Shown in pieces: positions 29,755-40,146 of a stretch of 53,733 nucleotides of DNA; position 1 is the stretch's first letter; the number at the start of each line of letters is the position of its first letter. The notes below the pieces were generated by a model. The model searched no databases and was not told the DNA's origin. It worked only from the letters and a program-made list of their open reading frames with translations. The position numbers were made by a program, and so were the translations under genes. Origin of the DNA: Melampsora larici-populina 98AG31 (taxonomy: Eukaryota; Basidiomycota; Pucciniomycetes; Pucciniales; Melampsoraceae). Location: the NCBI RefSeq assembly GCF_000204055.1, contig NW_006768855.1, positions 175,486 to 229,218 on the forward strand. The letters run 5' to 3'.

Positions 29755-30229
29755 CTTCTAGCATTTATCATAGTTTTTTACCTGAAATTCAAGAAGCAAA
29801 GAATGATCTTCCTGATTTCCCTACCCAATACAAGTTTAATGAAAAGTACTTCCGTCTGAACAATTTTCGTCCCGCTATAGAAATACAAAAAGATGACCTC
29901 CCTGACTTGCTGCGAGGTGGATCAAAGATGCTGGAACTTTCATTCAACTCAGTGCGCTATGATAGTAGATTTGGTATTTTAGAAAAAACAGATAAAGATA
30001 AGCGATCAAATAAAGCATCAAAGAAAAGAAATCACAAGATATCAACCTCTGAAGCTGAGTTAGACGACTCAAGCAAAGTAGAATCAACTATATTAGCACC
30101 AAAGAAAACATCAAAGAGAATCAAAAAGAACGCAAAGGTTTTTCAAGATCCCAGCTACCTGATCTAACCTTTATTAATCCATCACTACTATCAGCAACTT
30201 CCACTGCTCCTCTCTGTGGAAGTAGTACA

Positions 30230-30361
30230 CACTGCCAGCATTAAAGAGGTTCCCAGATGGGAATATGGGTCGTAGGGATCAGACCTCCATTGTAATATAT
30301 GAGGCTGTCTGATTCCTACAACCCATATTCCCATCTGGGAACCTCTTTAATGCTGGCAGTG
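30230..30361. mobile_element. CACTG-type MITE, copy 2 (132 bp, duplication ACA)
   Basis: This near-palindromic element has termini CACTGCCAGCATTAAAGAGG and its inverse, with the inverted repeat extending about 40 bp each side (through CCCAGATGGGAATATGGGT). It is flanked by ACA at 30227-30229 and 30362-30364. Its terminal sequence matches the ends of the 39492-39874 element. Confidence 0.85.
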
Positions 30362-30852
30362 ACAGCTTTTTTTCATCTCCTACCAACTCAACTTAACTAC
30401 GAAACCAATTTTTCAGAAGATGTACTAGGTACAATGGTATCAGATGGATTTTTGAATGAGAAAGCAAACTACACTCCATCTCAGACAGTTGTCAAAGATT
30501 TCAGTTGTGAGTTTTTTGTCTGTCGATACTTATGTTTTTGAACTTCCATTCTGATTCTTCTCATGCAGATGATTCAACACACATCAAACAGATGTGTGTA
30601 ACAGCTTTTGCAAAACCACTCCCCGTCCATGACCCTATATCCCCGACACAACTCATCGAAGGAAGGAAGCTTGTCCTTCAAGCCAGGAATGGTAAAACAG
30701 TATGGATTCCAGTTCCATTCAGATTCAAAGTTTTCACTGACAAGGAAGTGGGAAGAGGATCGACTCAGATCTGCTATGAAGCATTGGGAGAATCTAGAGG
30801 AATTGTATACAACATGGTCGCAAAACAACTGATCAATCATAAACTTTTTTGA

Positions 30853-31814
30853 GGGACTTATTTGGAGCCTTCTATTCAAACAATGCAAGCTTACATGGGT
30901 GTTGCAAAGTTTACTAAATAGACAAGAAAACATTAGTTCCATGTTTGGTGATAATCAAATGCTTGACTCACAAACTAACGAGTTGCCCAAGATGTTGTGT
31001 ATGTATCAGGATTGTGTATCCAATAAGATCAAACAATTTTCCATGTAAAATGTCAATTTAGTTTGCATATTCTTATGAATTTATAAAGAGTGATCTTACA
31101 GAATTCCTATATCATCTCCACTCCTAGCCTGTCCTCCAAGTACTATTCCAAACCCAACAATCAAATAGAAAAATGCCGTAATAAAATCCATTTCCGAAGA
31201 TGGAGCTATAATGGAAGCTTTTGATCACATCCATGTGTTGGATCAACATGATGACTGTTCATGGGCCAAAAAATTGACCAACAATGTAACAGCAACCTAA
31301 CAAAGGAGGAAATCGTGAAGTAGACTGTGATCAAGGTGCAGAATCATCAGTCAGTTCAGTGAATAATCAAAGTAAATCACTTCAACCAATGTGGACGCAC
31401 CATTTTGTATAAAGTGACACACGGACTGATATGACAATTCAGTTTTAATATCGGAACAATAAGATAACAAAGAAGACGAAACATATTCTCCTGAAAGCAT
31501 CCATCAAGGAATCCTGGTGAAGGTATGGATAAATGTCAGTATGTGTATTTTGAGGACAATAAGGAAGATATTATGCTACATACCTGCATTGAATCCACAG
31601 GCGACCAAGAAGTGTATGCTAAGCATTGCACATAATAATGTCTCAGCAATGATGCAAGTTAACTTGCTGTACCAAGGACTTGAAAAACACAAGTGCTGGA
31701 TGGGGCTTGAAACACACAAGTGCTGGATGTCTGACTGATTGTGGAGTACTTGTACAGTTCAATTGTATTGATGGGTATCTTGAAATATTCTTCTTGTAAC
31801 ACCCCACTTAAATC
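30853..31814. other. decayed continuation and spacer
   Basis: Short coding-like pieces follow the kinase-like exon after a T-run (for example a segment reading LLNRQENISSMFGDNQMLD near 30910-30970). Stops in all frames then dominate. No feature can be named with confidence. Confidence 0.3.
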
Positions 31815-32210
31815 CACCTCGTGTACACTAAAAGTTCTGCCCTGATCCGAAGATACAAGGCCCCGTATTGTCCGATTGGAGCCGTAACACACTGCCAGAT
31901 GCAACTCAGATCAATGTGATGCATCTGGGAGGTGATTCTGTGGGCATAAAGGTAAAATAGCTCTTCACAGCAGAATGAAGGCTGATGTGAAGTTGAAGTT
32001 GCGTGATGAAGCCAATACAAGAAACCAATACGGAAACCTGATAAGCTTCACTACACCACAAAGGTGCTGTGAAGTGCATATTTGCACAACCCAGTTGTGT
32101 GTGGTGAGACTTCACATCACTGCTCAACTTCACAGCACTGACTCTCAGCTGTTTCAGCTGTAGGTGACTCTGCAAAGCTTCACTGCATTACGCAGGTGCT
32201 GTGAAATGCT
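31815..32210. repeat. left terminal inverted repeat arm
   Basis: This is the mirror of about 35610-36002. It contains GCTGTGAAG-type words in both orientations and the end sequence CACCTCGTGTACACT. Small indels and substitutions separate the arms, so the element is not very recent. Confidence 0.8.
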
Positions 32211-32710
32211 TGTGCTGCGCAGCCCTGTCCAGAGATGAACTTCACAGCTTTACAAGCTGTGAAGTTTATCAGATTTACAATTCAGCTTCCCAGGTACGCT
32301 TCACTACACTAAAAAGGTGCTGTGAAGTCCATATTTGCACAATCCAGGTTTGTATGGTGAGACTTCACATCACCGCTCAACTTCACAGCACCGAATCCAG
32401 CTGTAGGTGACCATGCAACACTTCACTGCATTACGCAAGTGCTGTGAAATGCTTGTGCTGCGCAGCTCCGTTCAGAGATGAACTTCACAGCTATACAAGC
32501 TGTGAAGTTCATCAGATTTACAATTCAGCTTCACAGGTACGCTTCACTACACTAAAAAGGTGCTGTGAAGTCCATATTTGCACAATCCAGGTTTGTATGG
32601 TGAGACTTCACATCACCGCTCAACTTCACAGCACCGATTCCAGCTGTAGGTGACCATGCAACACTTCACTGCATTACGCAAGTGCTGTGAAATGCTTGTG
32701 CTGCGAAGGA
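32165..32710. repeat. 243-bp tandem repeat, about 2.3 units, in left arm
   Basis: Units begin TGA(C)CxxxGCAAxxCTTCACTGCATTACGC at about 32165, 32408 and 32651. Each holds the palindrome-like CTTCACAGCT-n-AGCTGTGAAG. Units 1 and 2 are nearly identical over 243 bp. The right arm has no such duplication. Confidence 0.75.
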
Positions 32711-33105
32711 GCCGATCTTCACAGCTTTACAAGCTGTGAAGTTCATCAGATTCCATTTAATGGAGAAGTTTCTTTAGATATGTACGCACTTCACATCATA
32801 AGTCAAGCGCCGTGAACTTACTTGATCTTGATCAATATTTTTGACTTCACAGCATGCAACATCTGCCGTGAAGCACATATGATCTTATCACTTCACCGCA
32901 GGTTTCACCTGCTGTGAAGTTTCACCAGGTATATGTATATGTATGTCAAGCATCTGGTTTGCCAAATTTCGAACTCATGCTATTGACACGTCACCTTCTT
33001 CACTACCAACTTCTACCTCATTCATCTTCATCTTCACTGCTCCCGACAACTTAACTTCACTCCACAACTTCACATCACCCATTACTCAATTGTTTCAGCA
33101 TAGCC

Positions 33106-33297
33106 ATGGCTCGACGAAAATCTAAACGCAACAAAGCTAGTTTGAAGACTGGTATTACTGATGGAACCGCCTCTCCGAACCTTCCAACTGCTACTGACGA
33201 GGCTACTGACGAGGCTAATACCGGCATTACTGAAGGCTCCACCTCTTCAGCATTCAAAGCTATGGTTAGCCTCACGGTGGTGAAGATGCTCATATGA
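33106..33297 (+). CDS. short basic N-terminal coding fragment in the 4.2-kb element
   Basis: The ATG at 33106 sits in a good context (AGCCATGG) after a pyrimidine-rich leader ending TTTCAG. It opens MARRKSKRNKASLKTG, like a nuclear localisation sequence, followed by a Thr/Ala/Asp-rich linker, and stops after 63 codons. It is too short to be a known enzyme. It may be the surviving first exon of a larger gene, for example a deleted transposase, since the convergent gene ends only 94 bp further on. Function unknown. Confidence 0.35.
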   Translation: MARRKSKRNKASLKTGITDGTASPNLPTATDEATDEANTGITEGSTSSAFKAMVSLTVVKMLI

Positions 33298-33390
33298 TCT
33301 CAAGGTGTCAAGGTAGATGCGGATAAAGTTGTATTTATATTTCTCCATCTGTAGCCAATTTTCTTTCGTTGTTTACAGATAATTTGTGTA

Positions 33391-35204
33391 TCAATGTTGA
33401 ATTTCCACTTGAGTACCTGTGTCATCAACCTCAACCTCGGGTTGATCTCCAGTACCATCTTGCTTAACTTCAACCACAGTGTAATTTCCAGATTCCACTT
33501 TGGCCAACCAGAGCCTCTGAGTAGCAAGGGTCATCTTTTGTAATGGAATTGACAAAAGTTCATCAGTCATGCGGCAGTTTTCATTCCTAACAACCTTCAG
33601 GTTTATTCCACCCTGATATACTCGATTCTCAAGCTGCAAATGTCCATTTGCTGTCTTGGGGTGACAATCCAAGTGGGAAAACGGAGGCTTCAGATGTTTT
33701 TCTATGTGTCAAAAAAAATAAGGATACATTCCTCTGTGGACTGATAGGTACAAGAATTACAGCTTACCAACTAGTTTGTTCAAAGCTGTGATGAGTGAGG
33801 CCTTGAGCGCATCACTTGGTTGGACTTTCACAACCTTTGGTTTGACAATCAAATCTGATTGGCTGATGTGACGCACAAATCTTTTGAGCAAATGCCAGTC
33901 CTGTTTAACCATGTATATCCAGTCGTCACAAGATGCTGTTTGCATGCTCCACTGCGCATTGTTGTTCTTTGTTTCCGGAGTCCATGAACACGCCATGAGT
34001 GCATAGTCCACCTGATAGCGGATCTTGAGGGTTTGAAGCTGTATCAATGAGGAAATTTAGAAATATGAATGAGTGTAATTTCATAAAGGATGGGAACAGT
34101 ATTTCTTTACCTCGTGATCAATTCTCTCAACCTCAGCTATCCCTTTATTTTGGCAAGCAGTAGGTAAGTGAGGGCCGAATTTTGATTTTCCTAGATCACG
34201 TGCAACCTTCTCAAGGTTGACAATTCGTTTGTATGTTGGCAGAAAATGTTCTATTTCTTCTGGAGTGAGTGGTTCACTTCCAGGTTTGGCCGGGGGCTGG
34301 TCCCAACCGCATGCAATGTAACCAAGGGTGAAGAAATACCTCTCTTTGAATATGTCCTTCTCATCAGGTTCAAGGGAGGACCAGGCATGGCCAAGAATTT
34401 TATTACGTTTATCAAAGCCTTGAGATTCATTCCTTGATGGCACTACAGGTTGCGAAAAAATAAGTCTTTGTTCATCAATGTAGAAGATGGAATTGGAGTG
34501 GGCTCACTGTGAACTGTGCTACTTTTTTTAGCATACTTCAAATAACAATTGTAATTGTTTCTCTTGGTGCAAACACTAACTTCATGCCTACATTTGTGTT
34601 TTAAAATTTGAAAAATAATCATCTGTCAGTTGGTGGTAGAGTCGTTGAGTTTATGGTAGAATGGCAATGAATTAATGATGGGTTTTCATACAGAAACTCA
34701 TTGATTGTGTGTACACTACATTTGGCGGCAAGGGCAAGGAGCTTCTTGGAACGCTGGTACATGAACTGCATGTTCTTCAATTTGGTTTGAATGTCCTGGG
34801 CAATCCGGTTATTTGTCAAGCGACCATCTGCAGAGAGCAAGGAGTCAATGGATTTCATGTCTAAATCACTGTATTTATAATTCTCGAGTGTGATACGGGA
34901 TTTTTGATTTGAGTCGGCTTGAGTGTCGACTTGAGCAGGCTTTGGTAATCTGGTGCGGGGTTTTGCAGAAGGTTTGACTTTGGGCGGATCCGGTTCTTTG
35001 GTATCTGAACTACCAGAGTCTTCTTCACTTGAATATTCTGCATCATCGGTGTCGTCCTCAGTAGAGTCTTCATTGCTTTCATGCACTTTGAATATCTTCT
35101 TCCTGTGGGTTCTGTCTTAGGCAGGTGGTGAGACTTTGCGCTTTTGATTCGAACGTGCGGGATTAGATCGTGTGGTGCTACCTCCAGAACGTGTGTTATG
35201 AGTC
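33391..35204 (-). pseudogene. four-exon gene carried by the 4.2-kb element (HMG-box-like segment), one in-frame TAA
   Basis: Probable exons are 35204-34717, 34442-34111, 34038-33768 and 33701-33391. The joins keep one frame (for example LVEKHLKPPFSHLDCHP at exons 3-4). Exon 1 starts MTHNTRSGG, has a basic NQKRKV patch, a TAA after SPPA, then an acidic Ser/Asp stretch. Exon 2 has KRNKILGHAWSSLEPDEKDIF followed by an aromatic ERYFF, reminiscent of the 'W..L....K..y' pattern of HMG boxes but not diagnostic. Exons 3 and 4 contain many Trp and Leu. No DDE or DDD catalytic set is evident. It could be a DNA-binding partner of the element, or cargo. Confidence 0.45.
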
Positions 35205-35329
35205 ATGATTGAATGTGACTGATTTAATTTGATTGATATGGTTTGCTGTTAGTGAGGTTGTACGTGGGGATAATGTGGGTGGTTTGAATTTGAAATACGG
35301 AGTATGTAATACAGAAACAGCTGGAAAGG

Positions 35330-36002
35330 CTGTGAACCTTGAGGATTTGTGACAGTACAGTTAAGTGGACCACTTCACATCACTCAAGAGTGCATGTTCA
35401 CAGCAGCCAAGCTGCTGTGAAGCAGCAAACGCTTGGTTGGTCACTTCACAGCACAATGTGATGTCTCTGAACTTCACAGCATTTTCGGCATCGCAGCAGT
35501 GAAGGTGCTGTGAAGCGGCAAATGTCTTGTTTTGAGCTTCACAGCAGGCGTGAGATCTCTGCAGGCTGGGTTGGTTGCTTCACGGTGTATGACCACAGTG
35601 TTCTTATGCACTTCACAGCACCTGCGTAATGCAGTGAAGCTTTGCAGAGTCACCTACAGCTGAAACAGCGGAGAGTCAGTGCTGTGAAGTTGAGACGTGA
35701 TGTGAAGTCTCACCACACACAACTGGATTGTGCAAATATGCACTTCACAGCACCTTTGTGGTGTAGTGAAGCTTATCAGGTTTCCGTACTCACTTCCGGT
35801 ATGGGCTTCATCACGCAACTTCAACTTCACATCAGCCTTCATGCTGCTGTGAAGAGTGATTTTACCTTTATGCACACGAAATTACCTCCCAGATGCATCA
35901 TATTGATCTGAGTTGCATCTGGCAGGGTGATACGGCTCCAATCGGACAATACGGGGCCTTTTATCTTTGGATCGGGGCGGAACTTTTAGTGTACACGAGG
36001 TG
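35330..36002. repeat. right arm with terminal inverted repeat and GCTGTGAAG words
   Basis: The last 390 bp mirror the left arm. The inner part (35370-35610) holds further CTTCACAGCA and TGCTGTGAAG words in alternating orientation. Such dense subterminal words are typical transposase-binding arrays in other DNA transposons. Confidence 0.75.
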
Positions 36003-36010
36003 CTTAAATC

Positions 36011-36731
36011 ACCAGTTGAATTGTCTTAAAAAATCAAATTATTATTGCATGATACAGTGGTCATCTTTGCAGGAAGTTAAAATATATAAAAAATTGTTGG
36101 GTAAGAGTAGTTGAATCATAAAATCGGGCAAGGGGTATCAATGTCATCATATTATATATTTTTCACAAACAAACACATCAAAACATAATCATTGGACCTT
36201 AAACAAAGCCCCACTGATGTTGTTTCATTGAAGCTGAATGTCTTTTGATAACTTATTAGTGGTAAGAGCTACAAAAGTTGGCTTGTGCTCCAGGTACTGG
36301 TTTTAACAATGTGTGCCTGAGGGATGGACCCAGTCATGTAAACGAGGCACCTTGGATGATGGTCTGCTTTTGAATTGAATCTACATACTAAGGATAGCTC
36401 AATTTTGAGATCGAGACAATAGAATGGAGCCATAGGCAGTCCATGTTAAATTGTAGAAAAGTTGACAAAATGATTCTACTGAAGATGGTAGAACTTGAAG
36501 GTTTTCCCTGGCCTGGACAATTCTTGTTCATAGGACTAGACCGCATTGATATGCACGATAATCGATCAAATATAAATCGGCTTGGCTTCAAATCCTTTCA
36601 TCCCCAACAATTTATTCTCAACACATTCAGCATTACTCCACCTTCCACAACATTTCATTATCTTGTTTGACTTGCAATTTTCCATTCTCTTTCAATCTCA
36701 TTCCACTCCATCCCCTCACCGTACTCACAAC
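36011..36731. other. AT-rich spacer, nothing recognised
   Basis: No gene or repeat is identified apart from a C/T-rich leader (36600-36730) before the next start codon, compatible with a 5' UTR. Confidence 0.4.
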
Positions 36732-37640
36732 ATGGCTTACCCCATCAAGATATACACTTGTAAGAGGCTCCTCACACGGTTTGGGCTAGTTGCTGGTCTC
36801 ATATCTTGCATGTGTGCTTCAAACATTATGATCATGCCTCTCATTATCTCAAGTAAATCACATTTTCTACACCTGTTTATCATTTTACCTTTCTAACCAA
36901 TTTGTCTTGCCAGTGATGAAAAGTCACAATATGTTCCCACAGTCCGGATTGTTTGATTCTATCACCATGTTGGTATCCTTGTAGCACGTCGACGTGCACA
37001 CACGGAGAGTTTTGAAAAAAACTGAAAGCTGTTTGGTAGGCTTTAGACTGAGATCGGTGCCGAGCACCCTTTGTGAATGACAATTTGACAAAAGAATTTG
37101 TGGGATCCTTTGTCAGCAGTTGGGGTCAACTGAGTGCCAATGTCCCAGTTGACAAAGGGAAGACATGCCTATTGTGGAGACCTCTTTAATGGGTCTTTCA
37201 AGTATGTATTGAAAGTATTTGGTGTGTGCACGTCAACGTGCTACACGGATACGGACACGGTGTATACTCTGGATAGTGAGTGGAGTTCAACTTTCAAGAG
37301 AACAATTACCTTACATAGTTACTGATCAACTCTGTATTTTCCTTTTCTAGTCATTTCTAATGATGTGGTTGTAGGTTTTTTGACTTGTTAGCTCATTGAA
37401 AACCTCAACGTGATCCTTACTCCTTTTGATTGCTTCCATCACAGAACATCCTTAGGCCATTCCTACATTGCCATCTTTATTTTTATGTACCATCCATCTC
37501 AGCTTATCATGACCGGTGCACTGAATATTATTGGTATATTTACATTATATGGCTTTGAAGTATTTGGGGATCCAACATTGCCGCCGAGGATCTTATATGT
37601 TCATCTACCACTCATCATGGTAAGTTTCTGAAATCAATTT
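36732..37640 (+). pseudogene. possible membrane-protein gene with a MITE in exon 2
   Basis: Exon 1 (36732-36852) opens MAYPIKIYTCKRLLTRFGLV and continues with a hydrophobic segment LVAGLISCMCASNIMIMPLI. Exon 2 starts after TTGCCAG (36914) and reads in frame to LFDSI. There a 300-bp element is inserted (36963-37262). Beyond it LWI leads to a GTGAGT donor at 37276. Later coding-like sequence (HSYIAIFIFMYHPSQLIMTG, from about 37460) is also hydrophobic and ends at ATG|GTAAGT near 37620. I do not recognise the family. The topology suggests an integral membrane protein. Confidence 0.4.
36963..37262. mobile_element. CACC-ended MITE (300 bp, duplication TAT)
   Basis: The left end CACCATGTTGGTATCCTTGT and right end (inverse CACCGTGTCCGTATCCGTGT) form inverted repeats of about 40 bp that extend through AGCACGT(C/T)GACGTGCACACAC. 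TAT flanks both sides (36960-36962; 37263-37265). The interior is non-coding. The 3-bp duplication and CACC start suggest the same superfamily as the CACTG elements but a different family. Confidence 0.8.
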
Positions 37641-38231
37641 GTACCAACCCAACTGATTGTTTGTTATTGCAAATTTGATTTTGGTAGGCTTTCAATTGAC
37701 TCCACAGTCATCTCACTGTACTTAAACCTAGTGAAATGGAACTGTATGGTGACTTCAACAAGCTGCTCGCAAATGAAAACCCTTTGGAGATGGTAGAATT
37801 GGAGAAGGACAGAATTTTGTTTGATTTGGTTTGATAGAGAAACCAAAGACGTTCTACAGTGCATTTTTTCCTACAAATCTACCATATCATAACTTCTTTG
37901 TATCATTACCTGATAGTGCTTTTGCAGCAACATTTTTCAAAACTTTCTTCAGCTGATTTCTCTTTTTAATTTTTATCATATTTGATGCATCCAACCTAGT
38001 CTCTTTGATCACGTAAAATTCATTGGGAAATGCAAAGTAGAACAATTTGGAGTGAACTTCATGAATGACTTTGATTGTTCTCGTTTTTGAGAAAGTTGAC
38101 AAAATAATTGAGAACTTAAGCTGAAGGTGAAGCTAGGTTAAGGTAGGACTAAGGTAGGCTTAAGGAACAAGAACCAACTCACCGCAAGTGACAATCACTT
38201 TCAACCATCAACAATACCAACAACACCATCA
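37641..38231. other. spacer, nothing recognised
   Basis: Only short frames are present on both strands. The end (38170-38267) is rich in CAACACCATCAA words, a low-complexity Asn-like stretch leading into the next gene. Confidence 0.4.
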
Positions 38232-39165
38232 ATGACCATCAACAACACCATCAACAACACCAACACAATGGGAATCAAAATCATACCATTAATAGGAACT
38301 CAAGGCTCAAATCAATCATTCTCTTACTTGTTAGAAATCGATCAAGGAAAGATCTTACTAGACTGTGGATATCCAGATACATTAAATCAAATCTGATTAA
38401 ACCAATACCTATCAACTTTAGGAAAACTAACACCAAGCTTAGATTTATTAATCTTATCACATCCATTATTATCTTCATTAGCTTTATTACCATATTTAAA
38501 AACTAAATCAAATTTAAGATGTCCAATTTATTTGACTTTACCTACAAAAGAAATGGGAAAATTAATGGTAGAAGAATTTTATTTTTGACTTTCAAATCAA
38601 TCCCAAACTGAAATCAATCAAGACGATGTATTAAATCCTTTACAACCTTGGAATCAAAATATCTTATGAACTACAATCCATCATTCAAATTCAAAACAAG
38701 ATCAGATTCAAAATAAAATTAATGAACCACTGAATCAGAATGATCAAATCATGAGCGCATCAAAGGATGAAATCAAAAATGAACCAGAAAACCCATCAGA
38801 AAATCCAACTAAAACTCAAGATCTTTGGAATTTACAAATCAAAGATGTTAGAGATTCATTTAACAGTATCACTGCTATTAGATATTCTCAACTGATTCAT
38901 CTAGCAGGTTAGTATCTGTTCTGTAATCAATCCATGAAATCAATCTTGAATTAATGTATCTTTTCTCACAGGTAAGCTATGTTTGCTTACACTCACAGCA
39001 CATCAATCAGGTCAAACAATAAGTGGTACCATTTGGAAGATCACCACTTCATACTGTTAGCTCTTCATCATCTTCAACTTTACTTTATGCTCCAATCTTT
39101 GATCATCTTAAAAAGCGTCATTTGGATTCAGCTGCTCTGTTATCTCTCACCGCTTTTTAATCACT
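38232..39165 (+). pseudogene. CFT2/CPSF2-like cleavage-polyadenylation factor relic, N-terminal part
   Basis: From ATG 38268: MGIKIIPLIGTQGSNQSFSY, LLEIDQGKILLDCGY, LDLLILSHPLLSSLALLPYL, CPIYLTLPTKEMGKLM. After a spacer come DVRDSFNSITAIRYSQLIHL and, past an intron (38908-38971), LTAHQSGQTISGTIWKI and LYAPIFDHLKKRHLDSAALL. CPSF100/CFT2 has the same order: LLDCGW, LLSHP, LPYA, TiPvyKMGq, f..i..l.ysQ...L, aGh.iGGTIWkI, YA.d.nH.kerHLdG. Three in-frame TGA codons occur (38394, 38586, 38667), with frame changes near the end. CFT2 is the catalytically inactive beta-CASP partner in pre-mRNA 3' processing. Its C-terminus is 13 kb away. Confidence 0.65.
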
Positions 39166-39491
39166 GGCCCACTCCCCGAATGCTGCAATGACCTTTAGAT
39201 GGTCCGCTTAGTCACGTCTTTCCATTATCAAGAATCACCGCTCTGATCCTTGATCATCGCATTTTGTTTAGCACACACCAAAAACAAACCAACACATGAT
39301 GAAGACTTGACTTATTTGGTCGTCTTCCCCAAAGGAATCAAATAGCTTTCTTTGTTCACTGGCTATTACCGATTGGTTGAACTGTGGTGTTGAGATCCTT
39401 TTGACATTCCTGATGCCCGCCCCAAACCAATTTGACTTCAGCTACGCTCCGGTCCACAGCGGCGTCCCTCGAGTGCGCCGCCTGTCATTCC
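39166..39491. other. unassigned flank of CFT2-like relic
   Basis: Similarity to CFT2 is lost here. Some decayed exon or intron sequence of that gene is likely, but it cannot be shown. Confidence 0.3.
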
Positions 39492-39874
39492 CACCGCCAG
39501 CATTAAATAGGTTCCCTGGTTGGAACATGACCTAGGCTGGGAATATCATTGAGAGAAGAATGTAGAATCAAATCATCTTGCACTGCACATCTGAGCCATA
39601 AAGCATACACTACATATGTGCAAACATCTGAGTAAATCCTTAGCTATCAGCTACATACAGGTCCGCTCAGTCATCTGCTCATCTAGATAAGAAAATCATG
39701 TGTAATACATGCTGTAGCTTTGTTCAGATTGAGACGCACATTTCAAAATATTGACTACATATATCACAATGGCTACTCAGGAAATATTCATGGAACTGTG
39801 TAACAGTAGCAGAATGGGAATCTGATCACTAGGACCTGTATTCCCATCTGGGAACCTCTTTAATGCTGGCAGTG
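39492..39874. mobile_element. CACTG-type MITE, copy 3 (383 bp, duplication TCC)
   Basis: It begins CACCGCCAGCATTAAATAGG and ends with the inverse of CACTGCCAGCATTAAAGAGG. TCC flanks both sides (39489-39491; 39875-39877). It shares termini with the 132-bp copy at 30230 but is longer, with unrelated AT-rich interior. It is non-coding. Confidence 0.8.
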
Positions 39875-40146
39875 TCCAGTCCAATTTGCACACCAAAAGA
39901 ATACGCACACCCCAACTCGGCCTATGTGCATGTTATTTTTTTATGACACCGCCATCTTAATATCACAGACAGCACCTAGCATCAAAGTGGTTGCAGGATC
40001 TTGATTGGTCCTGCTTCTGTTGACTCCACGACTGTGAGGAGTACGCGGCTGTTGGGCGTACTCTCCACAGATTATAGAGTAGGAAAAGGAAGGTGTGGTC
40101 TTCACGTGGTACACCCAAGTGAAGACTACAGCTAGTTGACCTCTAA

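Larger units (their letters stand above)
28367..30852 (+). pseudogene. possible alpha-kinase gene disrupted by a solo LTR and a MITE
   Basis: The start ATG at 28367 gives MSLICKICNSLSMD ... CRPCIIKL, a small Cys-rich N-terminus (C-x2-C ... C-x2-C). The frame runs to VAS, is cut by a solo LTR, and resumes in the same frame (SIYHSFLPEIQEA) at 29760. After a Lys-rich stretch there is a 1-nt frame change near 30150. A MITE at 30230-30361 splits GSS from AFFHLLPTQLN. An intron (donor GTGAGT near 30508, acceptor ATGCAG near 30568) leads to PFRFKVFTDKEVGRGSTQIC. That last block resembles the N-lobe of alpha-type (eEF2K-like) kinases, which are expanded in basidiomycetes. The C-terminal catalytic half was not found. 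The family call is tentative; the disruption is clear. Confidence 0.5.
31815..36002. mobile_element. 4.2-kb inverted-repeat DNA element of unknown class, 8-bp duplication CTTAAATC
   Basis: The left end CACCTCGTGTACACTAAAAG (31815) is exactly mirrored at the right end (35983-36002). The inverted repeats continue for about 400 bp, including GGCCCCGTATTGTCCGATTG and GCACAACCCAGTTGTGTGTG with few changes. A perfect 8-bp duplication CTTAAATC flanks it (31807-31814 and 36003-36010). The arms are packed with CTTCACAGC/GCTGTGAAG words. Inside lie a four-exon minus-strand gene and a short plus-strand basic frame. No DDE transposase signature was recognised. Eight-bp duplications occur in hAT, Merlin, P and other superfamilies, so the class is open. 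Confidence 0.85.

Noticed and set aside
31659..32653. Short open frames repeated in the arms of the 4.2-kb element
   Set aside because: They repeat because the DNA repeats (inverted arms and 243-bp tandem units), occur on both strands, and have no protein-like character.
38394..38669. Three in-frame TGA codons in the CFT2-like frame suggesting a code where TGA means Trp
   Set aside because: Intact frames here (DIRS polymerase, recombinase) use TGG for Trp and end normally. Several of the other TGA codons stand where homologues have Arg, which a Trp reassignment would not explain. C-to-T decay is simpler.
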